This document shows, piece by piece, positions 1 through 8,171 of a stretch of DNA of 64,000 nucleotides; the stretch's first letter is position 1; every line of letters starts with the position of its first letter. The notes below the pieces were generated by a model. It saw nothing but the letters and a program-made list of their open reading frames with translations. It had not been told where the DNA came from and did no database searches. The stretch is from contig JBFHFS010000019.1 in assembly GCA_041583495.1 (NCBI GenBank), forward strand, positions 18,853-82,852, in the 5' to 3' direction. Position numbers and translations under genes: made by a program. This DNA is from JBFHFS01 sp041583495. Lineage in GTDB: Bacteria > Bacteroidota > Bacteroidia > Bacteroidales > Marinilabiliaceae.

Positions 1-150
1 TTCTTCCCCAAATTGGTTGCCAAACAAAGCCATCCGGGATTTGGTTAAAATCTTCGCTAACCCAACAAGAAAACCCGGCCATGTTAAAACACCCCGACCA
101 TTATCTGCCTGACTATTATCTGGTGAAGGAGGTAAATTCCTACCCACAAA
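1..150. other. left edge, no assignable gene
   Basis: The plus strand has an open frame from the edge to a TGA at about 110-112 that could be the last 36 or so codons of a gene entering from the left. The minus strand has a short frame starting at 82 that runs off the edge. Neither translation resembles a family I recognise, so nothing is called here. Confidence 0.3.
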
Positions 151-152
151 AA

Positions 153-181
153 AAACCGACAGAGAATTATTCTGTCGGTTT
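153..181 (-). terminator. terminator after panC-panD
   Basis: A perfect 11-bp inverted repeat (AAACCGACAGA and TCTGTCGGTTT) encloses a 7-nt loop. On the minus strand the stem is followed by a run of U, so it fits an intrinsic terminator just downstream of panD. The flanking A and T runs suggest it can work in both directions. Confidence 0.8.
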
Positions 182-216
182 CATTATTACTTTTTTAAGA
201 CACTTGTTACGATCGA

Positions 217-567
217 TCAGATCAACCTGTTGGAAGGGGTATCCGGAAAGACAAAAATGGGCTTAAATGATTTGGCCTCTTCGTAGGGCATGGAAGCATA
301 AGTGATGATGATCACCACATCGCCAACGGCCACTTTGCGGGCAGCCGCCCCATTCAGGCAAATCACTCCGGAGCCGCGCTCTCCCCGGATGACATAGGTT
401 TCCAGTCGCTCCCCGTTGTTATTGTTGACCACCTGCACTTTCTCGTTCTCAAGAATATTAGCGGCCTCCATCAATGCTTCATCAATGGTAATGCTCCCCA
501 CATAACTCAGGTTGGCTTCGGTAACTGTAACGTTGTGTAACTTGGATTTTACAACCTCAACATTCAT
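217..567 (-). CDS. panD: aspartate 1-decarboxylase
   Basis: Converts L-aspartate to beta-alanine, the precursor joined to pantoate in pantothenate and CoA synthesis. It is a cytoplasmic pyruvoyl enzyme made as a self-cleaving proenzyme. The family signature VKSKLHNVTVTEANLSYVGS is near the N-terminus, and the Gly-Ser in YVGSITID is the self-cleavage site whose Ser becomes the pyruvoyl group. The 116-residue length is normal. I chose the ATG at 567 over an upstream start because family members begin about ten residues before KSK. The start overlaps the 3' end of panC by 11 bp, so the two genes are probably translationally coupled. The next enzyme, PanC, uses the beta-alanine product. Confidence 0.96.
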   Translation of the reverse strand: MNVEVVKSKLHNVTVTEANLSYVGSITIDEALMEAANILENEKVQVVNNNNGERLETYVIRGERGSGVICLNGAAARKVAVGDVVIIITYASMPYEEAKSFKPIFVFPDTPSNRLI

Positions 568-1417
568 GATTTTGGATTTTGTAAACCACATTATCAATTA
601 ATCGGATTTTTCCGGCAAACACCGCAATACACCCGACCACATAGTCGCTTTCATCCCAGTTAACCAATGGCTGAAGCGAAAGACCATCAACAACTTCAAA
701 ATATTCCACCTCCAGATCAGCGTTGCTGTTTATTCGGTCCACAACAAACTGTCGGGTGGCGTCAATACTATTTGAGGCAGCAAAGTTACAAGATTTAAAC
801 AAGGTATCGGCAATCAAAGGTGCACTTTTTCGTTGCTGCCCGGTCAGGGATGCATTGCGGGAACTCATCGCCAACCCGTCGGTCTCCCGGACGATAGGTA
901 CGGGAACGATTTCCAGATCGAGATTTAACTGCTGCCTCATCGATCGGATAATGGCGAGCTGCTGAAAATCCTTCTCCCCAAAAAAAGCTTTGTGCGGCTG
1001 AACGATCTCGAATAACCGGCTCACCACCTGTGCGACTCCATTAAAATGACCAGGCCGAAACTGTCCTTCCATAACCTTGTCTAACGGATCAAAATCGAAA
1101 ACCCTTGAATCCGGCTCAGGGTATATCTCATTAACAGATGGTACAAAAAGAAGTTCACAAGGGGTAGAGGCTAACAAGGCCCTGTCCTGCTCCAACGTGC
1201 GTGGATATCGCTCCAGATCTTTAGGGTCGTTAAACTGAGTGGGATTAACAAAGATGCTTACAATCACCGTATCACAGGTTTTCCCGGCTTGGGTTATTAA
1301 GGCCAAATGGCCCTGGTGCAAGGCCCCCATGGTAGGTACAAAGCCAATAACTTTTCCGGCGGCACGCAGTTGCTTCGAAAGAAGATGCAACTCTTCTGCT
1401 GATTCGATCAATTCCAT
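557..1417 (-). CDS. panC: pantoate--beta-alanine ligase
   Basis: Makes pantothenate from D-pantoate, beta-alanine and ATP through a pantoyl-adenylate intermediate. The nucleotidyltransferase signature is clear: FVPTMGALHQGHLALI near residues 25-40 carries the HxGH-type motif, followed by VSIFVNPTQF and FFGEKDFQQL, and a KMSKS-like MSSRNASL segment. At 286 residues it is a normal size. The ATG at 1417 (MELIES) is preferred because the upstream extension lies in AT-rich sequence with no family similarity. It is transcribed before panD and overlaps it by 11 bp. No promoter of the TAnnTTTG type was found immediately upstream. Confidence 0.96.
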   Translation of the reverse strand: MELIESAEELHLLSKQLRAAGKVIGFVPTMGALHQGHLALITQAGKTCDTVIVSIFVNPTQFNDPKDLERYPRTLEQDRALLASTPCELLFVPSVNEIYPEPDSRVFDFDPLDKVMEGQFRPGHFNGVAQVVSRLFEIVQPHKAFFGEKDFQQLAIIRSMRQQLNLDLEIVPVPIVRETDGLAMSSRNASLTGQQRKSAPLIADTLFKSCNFAASNSIDATRQFVVDRINSNADLEVEYFEVVDGLSLQPLVNWDESDYVVGCIAVFAGKIRLIDNVVYKIQNHEC

Positions 1418-1575
1418 ATTGAAAAAATAAGACTCAAAAAAACGGCGCAAAGTAAAAAAATAATTGGAACACAAAAAAGGTATTTTTTAAAAAAACAACA
1501 AATCTCCTCGCCCTTGTTTACGCGATGGTATTTGTTTTTGCACTCATCCACCACTGTTAGCGAGGGTTATCTTCC

Positions 1576-1607
1576 TTTGTTTTAGTAGCATATTTTTTGT
1601 ACTTTTG
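1576..1607 (+). promoter_or_regulatory. Bacteroidota-type promoter for the GT5-like gene
   Basis: TTTG at 1576-1579, a 20-bp spacer, then TACTTTTG at 1600-1607 match the -33/-7 consensus of the Bacteroidota primary sigma factor. The predicted transcript would start near 1614, about 27 nt before the ATG at 1641. Confidence 0.8.
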
Positions 1608-1640
1608 CACCGTAAATTATTCTAATGTATCCCCGAAAAC

Positions 1641-2441
1641 ATGGAAAAAAACAAGGTTTTATTTATCTCACAGGAAATAACACCCTATCTTCCCGAAACA
1701 CCAATGTCAGTCATTTGCCGGAATCTCCCACAGGGAATTCAGGAAAGAGGAAAAGAAATCAGGACTTTTATGCCCCGGTTTGGCAATATTAACGAACGCC
1801 GCAACCAATTACATGAGGTCATCCGTCTTTCGGGCATGAATCTCATCATCAACGACACCGACCATCCCCTTATCATAAAAGTGGCCTCCATTCAAGCCGC
1901 CCGTATGCAGGTTTATTTCATCGATAACGAAGATTATTTCTCGAGAAAAGAAACCGTATGCGACGAAGACGGCCAGGATTTTCCCGACAACGATGAACGC
2001 ATAGTATTTTTTGCCCGGGGGGTTTTGGAGACGACCAAAAAGCTTAGATGGGCCCCCGATATTGTACATTGTCATGGCTGGTTTACTGCCCTGGCGCCCT
2101 TATTGATTAAGAAAACGCTCAACGAAGATCCCTATTTTTCAAACACGAAGGTGGTTTATTCGGTTTTCGACAGCCCGTTTAAAAGCGACCTTAATAAGGA
2201 GTTGAAAAACAAAATCAATCTGGATGGGATATCCGGGGAGGACCTGGAAATATTAGAATCCCCAAGTTACCTCAATCTGAGCAAACAAGCCATTAAATTC
2301 TCAGATGGCATCATCCAGGGATCGGAAACTATTGATCCGGAACTGGATAAATATATCAAGGATTCGGGCAAACCCTTCCTCGGCTTCCAGCCGGAAGAGT
2401 CTTACATCGATGCCTACAACGATTTTTACGACAAACTTTAA
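1641..2441 (+). CDS. half-length glycogen/starch synthase-like protein (GT5 N-terminal domain)
   Basis: The 266 residues match only the N-terminal Rossmann domain of GT5 glycogen/starch synthases. VLFISQEITPYLPET resembles the start of GlgA, and PDIVHCHGWFTALAP matches the conserved D-x-x-H-x-H-D/G-W segment. The ADP-glucose-binding KxGG loop that normally follows the first strand is absent, replaced by an ETPMSVICR stretch. The C-terminal catalytic domain is missing altogether. It is therefore unlikely to be an active glycogen synthase. Proteins of this size beside panC are annotated as glycogen/starch synthase across Bacteroidota. A binding or regulatory role is an inference. It is divergent from panC and has its own good promoter. 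Confidence 0.8.
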   Translation: MEKNKVLFISQEITPYLPETPMSVICRNLPQGIQERGKEIRTFMPRFGNINERRNQLHEVIRLSGMNLIINDTDHPLIIKVASIQAARMQVYFIDNEDYFSRKETVCDEDGQDFPDNDERIVFFARGVLETTKKLRWAPDIVHCHGWFTALAPLLIKKTLNEDPYFSNTKVVYSVFDSPFKSDLNKELKNKINLDGISGEDLEILESPSYLNLSKQAIKFSDGIIQGSETIDPELDKYIKDSGKPFLGFQPEESYIDAYNDFYDKL

Positions 2442-2746
2442 CAGAGGCAACCAATTTCAGTTCAAATTGTGAATATGCTGAAAGCAGGTTTTTCAAGGCT
2501 CCTATTGCCTGCGATGATGGCTCGTGAAACTTTTGAGTTTTTGACAGCCGGAGAGGATGTTTTGCAAAGTCCATGCGTTTTATCCTCCTTGGGTCCTATC
2601 GCTGACACAGGTGGGGTAACCCTCATGAACAGTGAAGGCAACACAATTAACGAGTCGCCCCCCGGATTGAAATCAAAGATGAAACCATAGGATCAGAAAG
2701 CACTATTCTTGAAATTGCTATATCGTAACCACAAAAACAACTCATC
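2442..2746. other. 305-bp gap before nagB
   Basis: Contains a 73-codon plus-strand open frame (2469-2690) with no recognisable similarity and overlapping minus-strand frames, so I do not call a gene. TATTCTTG at 2704-2711 is one base off a -7 box and could serve nagB. Confidence 0.4.
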
Positions 2747-3553
2747 ATGCGTTTAATCATCGAACCTGATTATGCATCAGTTTCCCAATGGACGGCAAGA
2801 TACATTGCCCGCAAAATCAATCAACACAAAGAAGCCCGTCCTTTCGTTCTTGGGCTACCCACAGGATCATCTCCCCTGGGCACATACAAAGAACTCATCA
2901 AATTGAATCTGGAAGGAAAAGTATCCTTCAAGAATGTGGTAACCTTCAATATGGATGAGTACATCGGGCTACCCACCGATCATCCCCAAAGTTACTACAC
3001 CTTCATGTGGGAAAATTTTTTCAGCCACATTGACATCCCTGCCGAAAACACCAATTTGCCCAATGGCAGCGCCAGTGATCATGCGGCAGAGTGCATCAGA
3101 TACGAGGCAAAGATCAAGGAGGTAGGCGGCATTGATCTGTTTTTAGGAGGCGTTGGTCCCGACGGGCACCTGGCCTTTAATGAACCGGCCTCCTCGTTGA
3201 ATTCCCGCACCCGAATCAAAACATTAACACTGGACACAAAGCTGGCCAACTCACGTTTTTTTGGCAACGACCCTGAAAAGGTTCCCTCCACCGCCCTTAC
3301 CGTGGGTGTAGGAACCGTTCTGGACTCCAAGGAAGTACTCATCATTGTAAACGGTCATAACAAGGCACGCGCTTTACAACACGGGGTAGAAGAAGGCATC
3401 AATCACCTGTGGACTATCAGCGCTCTTCAGATGCATCCCCAAGGAATTATTGTTTGCGATGAAGTGGCTACCAGTGAGCTTAAAGTTGGAACCTACAAAT
3501 ACTTTAAAGACATCGAAAAGGCAAATATAAAGCCCTCCTCCATTGAACTCTAA
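2747..3553 (+). CDS. nagB: glucosamine-6-phosphate deaminase
   Basis: Converts glucosamine 6-phosphate to fructose 6-phosphate and ammonia, the step that carries amino sugars into glycolysis. The 268-residue length matches the hexameric NagB family. Key elements are present: the GLPTGSSPLGTY phosphate loop, FNMDEYIGL with the catalytic Asp, GGVGPDGHLAFNEP with the Asp/His/Glu catalytic relay, and the NGHNKARAL segment near residue 200. The ATG at 2747 is the natural start (MRLIIEPDY). It ends just before a strong terminator shared with the convergent GH109-type gene, which may release amino sugars as substrate. Confidence 0.96.
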   Translation: MRLIIEPDYASVSQWTARYIARKINQHKEARPFVLGLPTGSSPLGTYKELIKLNLEGKVSFKNVVTFNMDEYIGLPTDHPQSYYTFMWENFFSHIDIPAENTNLPNGSASDHAAECIRYEAKIKEVGGIDLFLGGVGPDGHLAFNEPASSLNSRTRIKTLTLDTKLANSRFFGNDPEKVPSTALTVGVGTVLDSKEVLIIVNGHNKARALQHGVEEGINHLWTISALQMHPQGIIVCDEVATSELKVGTYKYFKDIEKANIKPSSIEL

Positions 3554-3657
3554 AAAGCGTTTTATTCAACATAAAACCGCACCAATGACCTCACCATAGG
3601 TCAAGCCCCTCATCAGCGCAACAACTGCCGGAGAGCTCTCATTATCAGATGAGTTCA

Positions 3658-3710
3658 GACAGACTAAAAACCCCACTTTAAATCATTAAAGTGGGGTTTT
3701 TTAGTCTGTC
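3658..3710. terminator. bidirectional terminator between nagB and GH109-type gene
   Basis: A long, nearly perfect inverted repeat: left arm 3658-3681, right arm 3686-3710, with one extra T in the right arm. The GC core is CCCCAC/GTGGGG with A and T runs on both sides. It lies between convergent genes and can stop transcription from either side. Confidence 0.85.
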
Positions 3711-3773
3711 AATTCAAGGATACATCAAATCCGTCAATAGATGATACGATAAACCCTGAGGCGCCTATGGCTT

Positions 3774-5222
3774 TTATACATTGAGTTGTACGCTTTCACC
3801 GCCCTTTCCGACACTGCGCACCCCGGTGGTGCCTCCCCCCTTCAGGGTTAGCTCAACCTTTGCATTGGTTTTCCATGAACCACATGTAAAGTCGGGCACA
3901 TCAATGGATTGGGAACGATTGGCTACCGACCATTCACTCAGGGGGGTAATAACGCTCCACAGGGCAGCATCGTAAACATCCTGATCGAGGGGAAGTCCAT
4001 TTCTCAGAGAATCGATCAATCGCCAGTCCATTAAGAAATCCATCCCTCCGTGGCCTCCCACTTTCCGGGCCATCTCGCCCACGCGGGTCACAATTTCAGG
4101 GGTATATTTTTCCCACAACGGTTTCATCTCCTCATCGGACAACCAACTATGGCCCAATGAAATTCGTGCCGGATCGGGATATTTTTGAGCCACACCAAGG
4201 GTACCACTCAACAGATGAATACGCGAATAGGGTCGTGTAGAAGTCACGTCGTGCTGTATCATAATGGTACGCCCCAGGTGGGTGCGAACGGTGGTGGTAT
4301 TCATGTTTCCCCGGAAGGTATGATTGGCAAATGGCTTGAAAAAGTCGTCCGTTTGGGCAAGCTCATTGGCCCTCCCGGCCATTTGGAAATCATTGGATGA
4401 CATGGAAGTGAGATAATCCATCTGGTCGCCCCGGTTGATATCCATCGCCTGGCAAACCGGCCCCAGACCATGGGTGGGGTAGCGATTTCCATTTTTGAAA
4501 TTTTCTTTCAGACGCCACATGTCGGCATACCCGTTTTTGTCGAAATTGAGTCCGAGGAGGTTGTGAATATAGGCCCCTTCGCCATGAACCAGGTCGCCAA
4601 AGAAACCCTGACGAGCCATATTTAGGGTGAGCAGCTCAAAGAAATCGTAACAACAATTCTCGAGCATCATACAATGTTTTTTGGTGCGTTCGGAGGTTTC
4701 CACCAACTGCCAGGCTTCTTCTATGGTAAGAGCGGCAGGCACTTCGGTGGCAGCGTGTTTATTGTTTTCCATGGCATAAACAGCCATAGGGGTATGCCAG
4801 TCCCAGGGGGTGGCAATATAAACCAGATCCAGTTCGGGGTCTTCGCAGAGTTTCTGCCAGGCATCTTCAGAACCTGCATACTTTTTTGCTTTGGGCAGGC
4901 CGGCTTTTACCAGAATCTCCTGGGCTTTGTCAACCCGATCGCCATATTTATCGCAGAGGGCCTTTATCTCAACCCCCTGGATGTGCGCCATGCGTTGCAC
5001 CGCACCCGGGCCCCGTTGGCCAAGGCCAATAATACCCACCCGAACCACATCGAGTTTGGGGGCGGCAAAACCCGACATATTAAATCGTTGTGTATGTTGG
5101 CCCTCTCCTGGTTTTGGGATACTGCCATCTTTGGAATCTGTCTTACACCCGGGAAGTCCTGTAGCCAGGACGCCCGCACTTAGAGCGGCCTTCTTTAAGA
5201 AATCTCTTCTGTTGGAACTCAT
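3774..5222 (-). CDS. exported Gfo/Idh/MocA protein, probable GH109 alpha-N-acetylgalactosaminidase
   Basis: The N-terminus (SSNRRDFLKKAALSAG, ending GLPGC) is a twin-arginine signal with a lipobox-like end, so the protein should be exported folded with its cofactor. A Rossmann NAD-binding domain starts at VRVGIIGLGQRGPG. The C-terminal part has the GH109 features I know: GAYIHNL, which carries the Tyr-x-x-His pair, GHGGMDFLMDWR, and NGLPLDQDVYDAALW. GH109 enzymes use NAD+ in an oxidation-elimination mechanism to cleave alpha-N-acetylgalactosamine. The 482-residue length fits. The ATG at 5222 was chosen because it places the RR motif near the N-terminus. Exact substrate is inferred; other sugar-modifying Gfo/Idh proteins look similar. 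Confidence 0.82.
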   Translation of the reverse strand: MSSNRRDFLKKAALSAGVLATGLPGCKTDSKDGSIPKPGEGQHTQRFNMSGFAAPKLDVVRVGIIGLGQRGPGAVQRMAHIQGVEIKALCDKYGDRVDKAQEILVKAGLPKAKKYAGSEDAWQKLCEDPELDLVYIATPWDWHTPMAVYAMENNKHAATEVPAALTIEEAWQLVETSERTKKHCMMLENCCYDFFELLTLNMARQGFFGDLVHGEGAYIHNLLGLNFDKNGYADMWRLKENFKNGNRYPTHGLGPVCQAMDINRGDQMDYLTSMSSNDFQMAGRANELAQTDDFFKPFANHTFRGNMNTTTVRTHLGRTIMIQHDVTSTRPYSRIHLLSGTLGVAQKYPDPARISLGHSWLSDEEMKPLWEKYTPEIVTRVGEMARKVGGHGGMDFLMDWRLIDSLRNGLPLDQDVYDAALWSVITPLSEWSVANRSQSIDVPDFTCGSWKTNAKVELTLKGGGTTGVRSVGKGGESVQLNV

Positions 5223-5382
5223 GAATACCGAATTTAATGAATAAAAAGTTTGAATGGATGATACCAAATTAAATGCAGCATCAGATCCGGAATAACTCAC
5301 AAAACGGCATTCGCTTCCCTATTGGTTCTCTTAAGGGTTGGGGTATAAAAAATGATCGCTTAAGGGAATAGAGTTAACGGCG

Positions 5383-5390
5383 CAAAGCTA
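5383..5390 (-). promoter_or_regulatory. possible -7 box for the GH109-type gene
   Basis: TAGCTTTG on the minus strand matches TAnnTTTG and would give a leader of about 150 nt. No convincing -33 element lies at the usual distance, so this is tentative. Confidence 0.4.
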
Positions 5391-5518
5391 TTCAAGATGC
5401 TCAACACAACATTAACCAATAATTAAGGGAAGCTAAAGTAATAAAAAAAACATAAATTTCCACATTGCGTGCCAGCCTTAAGGGCTATCTGCACAACAAC
5501 CTTGCAGAAAAAACAAAA

Positions 5519-6601
5519 TTACTTTTTATACGCCTTAATAAGACTCAGGAATTCATCAAAAAGAAATTCGGTATCGGTTGGTCCACTGGAAGCTTCCGGG
5601 TGGAACTGGGTAGAAAAAAATGGTTTGGTTTTATGGCGGATACCCTCATTGGTATTGTCATTGATATTGACAAACAAGGGTTCCCATTCATCCCCCAGGG
5701 AGTCGGTATCGAGCACAAAACCGTGATTTTGGCTGGTGATATAGCAACTGTTGGTCCCAACTTTTATCACGGGGTGATTGTGGGCCCTATGCCCGTATTT
5801 CAGTTTGTGGGTGGACCCCCCGGCGGCGGTGCCCAGCAATTGATTGCCCAGGCAAATCCCAAAGATAGGTTTATCGCCACTGATGGCTTTCCGAATATTT
5901 TCGATTGTTGCGGCGCACATTTGGGGATCGCCCGGGCCATTGGCCAGCATAATCCCATCGTAATCATCGCCCGTGAAATCATAATCCCAGGGCACTACTG
6001 TTACGGTTGTATCCCTTTGGAGCAGACATCTGATAATATTATTTTTGCCTCCGGTATCGACCAGAACGACCTTATATTGACCATCGCCATAGGTTTTCTT
6101 CTCTTTCACGCTCACACGGGCCACCAGGTTTTCCTGGTTAGGATCGTAAAAGTCGATCTCCTCTCCCTCCACTTCAATTTTGCCCAGCATGGCGCCTTTT
6201 TCACGCAAGATCTTAGTCAACTCGCGTGTATCGATCCCATAAATGCCCGGGATTTTGTTTTCCTTAAGCCAATCCGAAAGACTTCCTTTGGCATTCCAAT
6301 GGCTATATTCGACAGAATAATCGGAGATCACAAACCCGGAAATATGAATTCGGTCGGACTCATAGAAGGAGAGAAGTCCATTCTCCACATCCTCCCGGGG
6401 CACACCATAGTTTCCCACCAAAGGATAAGTAGACACCAAAATCTGTCCTTCGTAGGAAGGGTCGGTAAGACTTTCGGGGTAGCCAGCCATGGCGGTATTA
6501 AAAACCACCTCCCCTGCTACCGATTTAGGATAGCCAAATGACTTTCCTTTAAATACAGTACCGTCTTCCAATACCAGTCTGATCTCTTTTAACTCAGGCA
6601 T
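5519..6601 (-). CDS. carA: carbamoyl-phosphate synthase small (glutaminase) subunit
   Basis: Hydrolyses glutamine and channels ammonia to CarB to make carbamoyl phosphate for arginine and pyrimidines. It has the N-terminal CarA domain (LVLEDGTVFKGKSFGYPKS, NTAMAGYPE) and a C-terminal class I amidotransferase domain. The latter carries the nucleophile in FGICLGNQLLG and the His/Glu pair in QFHPEASSGPTD. The length of 360 residues is normal. It is the last gene of the minus-strand arginine block, about 15 kb from its partner carB, which lies at the other end on the plus strand. A 207-bp gap separates it from citrate synthase and a -7-like box is present there, so it may have its own promoter. 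Confidence 0.96.
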   Translation of the reverse strand: MPELKEIRLVLEDGTVFKGKSFGYPKSVAGEVVFNTAMAGYPESLTDPSYEGQILVSTYPLVGNYGVPREDVENGLLSFYESDRIHISGFVISDYSVEYSHWNAKGSLSDWLKENKIPGIYGIDTRELTKILREKGAMLGKIEVEGEEIDFYDPNQENLVARVSVKEKKTYGDGQYKVVLVDTGGKNNIIRCLLQRDTTVTVVPWDYDFTGDDYDGIMLANGPGDPQMCAATIENIRKAISGDKPIFGICLGNQLLGTAAGGSTHKLKYGHRAHNHPVIKVGTNSCYITSQNHGFVLDTDSLGDEWEPLFVNINDNTNEGIRHKTKPFFSTQFHPEASSGPTDTEFLFDEFLSLIKAYKK

Positions 6602-6677
6602 AATTCAAGATATAATCGATTAGGCTTCCCTATTCAGATGGATATGCGCAGCAACGTCGCCACGCATTTTCGGGTGT

Positions 6678-6685
6678 CAAAATTA
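6678..6685 (-). promoter_or_regulatory. possible -7 box for carA
   Basis: TAATTTTG on the minus strand fits TAnnTTTG and would give a leader of about 70 nt before carA. No clear -33 element was found, so support is limited to the -7 match and the 207-bp gap. Confidence 0.4.
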
Positions 6686-6709
6686 TAAAATAAATCACAT
6701 AAATCCTTG

Positions 6710-6750
6710 CCCTTTTTTCCCGGCCACACTAAAAACATGGGAAAAAAGGG
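6710..6750. repeat. inverted repeat between citrate synthase gene and carA
   Basis: A perfect 12-bp inverted repeat, CCCTTTTTTCCC (6710-6721) and GGGAAAAAAGGG (6739-6750), encloses 17 nt. It lies 59 bp past the citrate synthase stop. It is not followed by a U run, so it could be a weak terminator, an mRNA-end-protecting stem or an operator. Confidence 0.6.
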
Positions 6751-6808
6751 AATAAAACACGAAAATGGAAATCCATTATTTCCGGGTCCTTTCAGGGAAC
6801 CATGTTGG

Positions 6809-8152
6809 TTAGCGATCCTTCAGTGCAACGTAATCCTGCTCGGGAAAGATAGCTTTATAAGCGGGACGAATAATACGTCGGCTTGAGAAGGTTACCTCCT
6901 CGATGCGATGGGCACACCAGCCGGTAATCCGCGCGATGGCAAAGATAGGCGTATAAATCTCAACCGGGATCTCGAGACATTGATAAACAAATCCCGAATA
7001 AAAATCCACATTGGCAGAAACCACCTTGGCATGAGGTCCTTTGAATTTATAAAACGCCTCGGGAGCGAGCCTTTCGACAAGATCATACAAATTAAACTCG
7101 TCCAGCTTGTCTTTTTCCAGGGCCAGCTCTCTGGCTTTTTCCTTTAAAAGAACGGATCTGGGATCGGACAAGGTATAGATAGCATGACCGATACCATAAA
7201 TTTTACCGGTTCCATCGAACGCTTCCTTGCCAAGGATCTTATTAAGAAGAGCGGAGACCTCTTTCTCATCCTCCCAATTTTTCACATTCCGCTTGATATA
7301 AGTCATCATCTCCACCACCTTAATATTGGCTCCTCCATGCAGGGCCCCTTTTAAGGATCCTAAGGCAGCCGAAATAGCCGAATAGGTATCGGTTTGGGCC
7401 GAACTCACTACGCGGGTGGTAAAGGAAGAGTTGTTTCCCCCGCCGTGTTCAGCATGAAGAACCAACGAAAGATCCAGCAAATCAGCTTCGAGCTGGCTAT
7501 AGCGCTTTCCTTTGAGCATATACAATAAATTCTCAGCAAGGCTCAATTCGGGCTGAGGATGCCTTATAACCAGAGATTTACGTTGGTATGAGTGCCGCAT
7601 CCCGAAATAGGCATAAGCCACAATAACAGGAAATTTGGCTATGAGACTCATGGATTGTTTGATGAGATTTTCGGGAGAATAGTTCTCGGCCTCTTCATCA
7701 GCAGTGTATAGCCCCAGCACGGATCGTGCCAGCATATTCATCACAGAACGCCCTCGTAAAGAAAGGATCATATTCTTAGAGAAAAAGGAAGGAAGCTCTC
7801 GCTCTTCGGACAATATCTTGGTAAAACTCTTTAACTGCTTACTTGTAGGCAGGTTTCCAGACAACAACAGACAAGCCGTTTCTTCGAAACCATGCCGCCC
7901 ATCTTTTTGAAATCCATGGCAGAGGTCATTGAGCTCAATTCCCCGGTAAAAAAGACGTCCATGGCTAGGGGTGATCACGCCCTGTTCATCTTTAGTGTAC
8001 CCCACGACATTACCAATATTGGTAAGCCCAACCAAAACACCGGAAAAATCCGCATTACGCAATCCCCGCTTAACATTATACTTATCGTACAAAGACTTTT
8101 CGATCTCACAAGACTGAATAGCGCTTTTGGCCAACTCGTTCAAATAGGTCAT
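6809..8152 (-). CDS. gltA: citrate synthase
   Basis: Condenses acetyl-CoA and oxaloacetate to citrate. The 447-residue protein belongs to the Bacteroidota-type citrate synthases rather than the shorter E. coli type. The hallmark LHAEHGGGNNSSFTTRVVSS is followed by GSLKGALHGGANIKV. GKIYGIGHAIYTLSDPR holds the catalytic His region, and SANVDFYSGF the catalytic Asp. Motif order and spacing look intact. It starts 19 bp after argH on the same strand, so the two are likely co-transcribed. Linkage to arginine genes may reflect supply of 2-oxoglutarate for glutamate, the pathway's starting compound; that is inference. Methylcitrate synthase is an alternative, but no methylcitrate genes are nearby. 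Confidence 0.9.
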   Translation of the reverse strand: MTYLNELAKSAIQSCEIEKSLYDKYNVKRGLRNADFSGVLVGLTNIGNVVGYTKDEQGVITPSHGRLFYRGIELNDLCHGFQKDGRHGFEETACLLLSGNLPTSKQLKSFTKILSEERELPSFFSKNMILSLRGRSVMNMLARSVLGLYTADEEAENYSPENLIKQSMSLIAKFPVIVAYAYFGMRHSYQRKSLVIRHPQPELSLAENLLYMLKGKRYSQLEADLLDLSLVLHAEHGGGNNSSFTTRVVSSAQTDTYSAISAALGSLKGALHGGANIKVVEMMTYIKRNVKNWEDEKEVSALLNKILGKEAFDGTGKIYGIGHAIYTLSDPRSVLLKEKARELALEKDKLDEFNLYDLVERLAPEAFYKFKGPHAKVVSANVDFYSGFVYQCLEIPVEIYTPIFAIARITGWCAHRIEEVTFSSRRIIRPAYKAIFPEQDYVALKDR

Positions 8153-8171
8153 AACTGTGTCGTATTAATTA

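Noticed and set aside
2469..2690. 73-codon frame between the GT5-like gene and nagB
   Set aside because: No similarity, no promoter or ribosome-binding context, and overlapping frames on the other strand of similar length.
5465..6541. 358-codon plus-strand open frame
   Set aside because: It is antisense to carA, whose motifs and length are complete. The translation matches no family.
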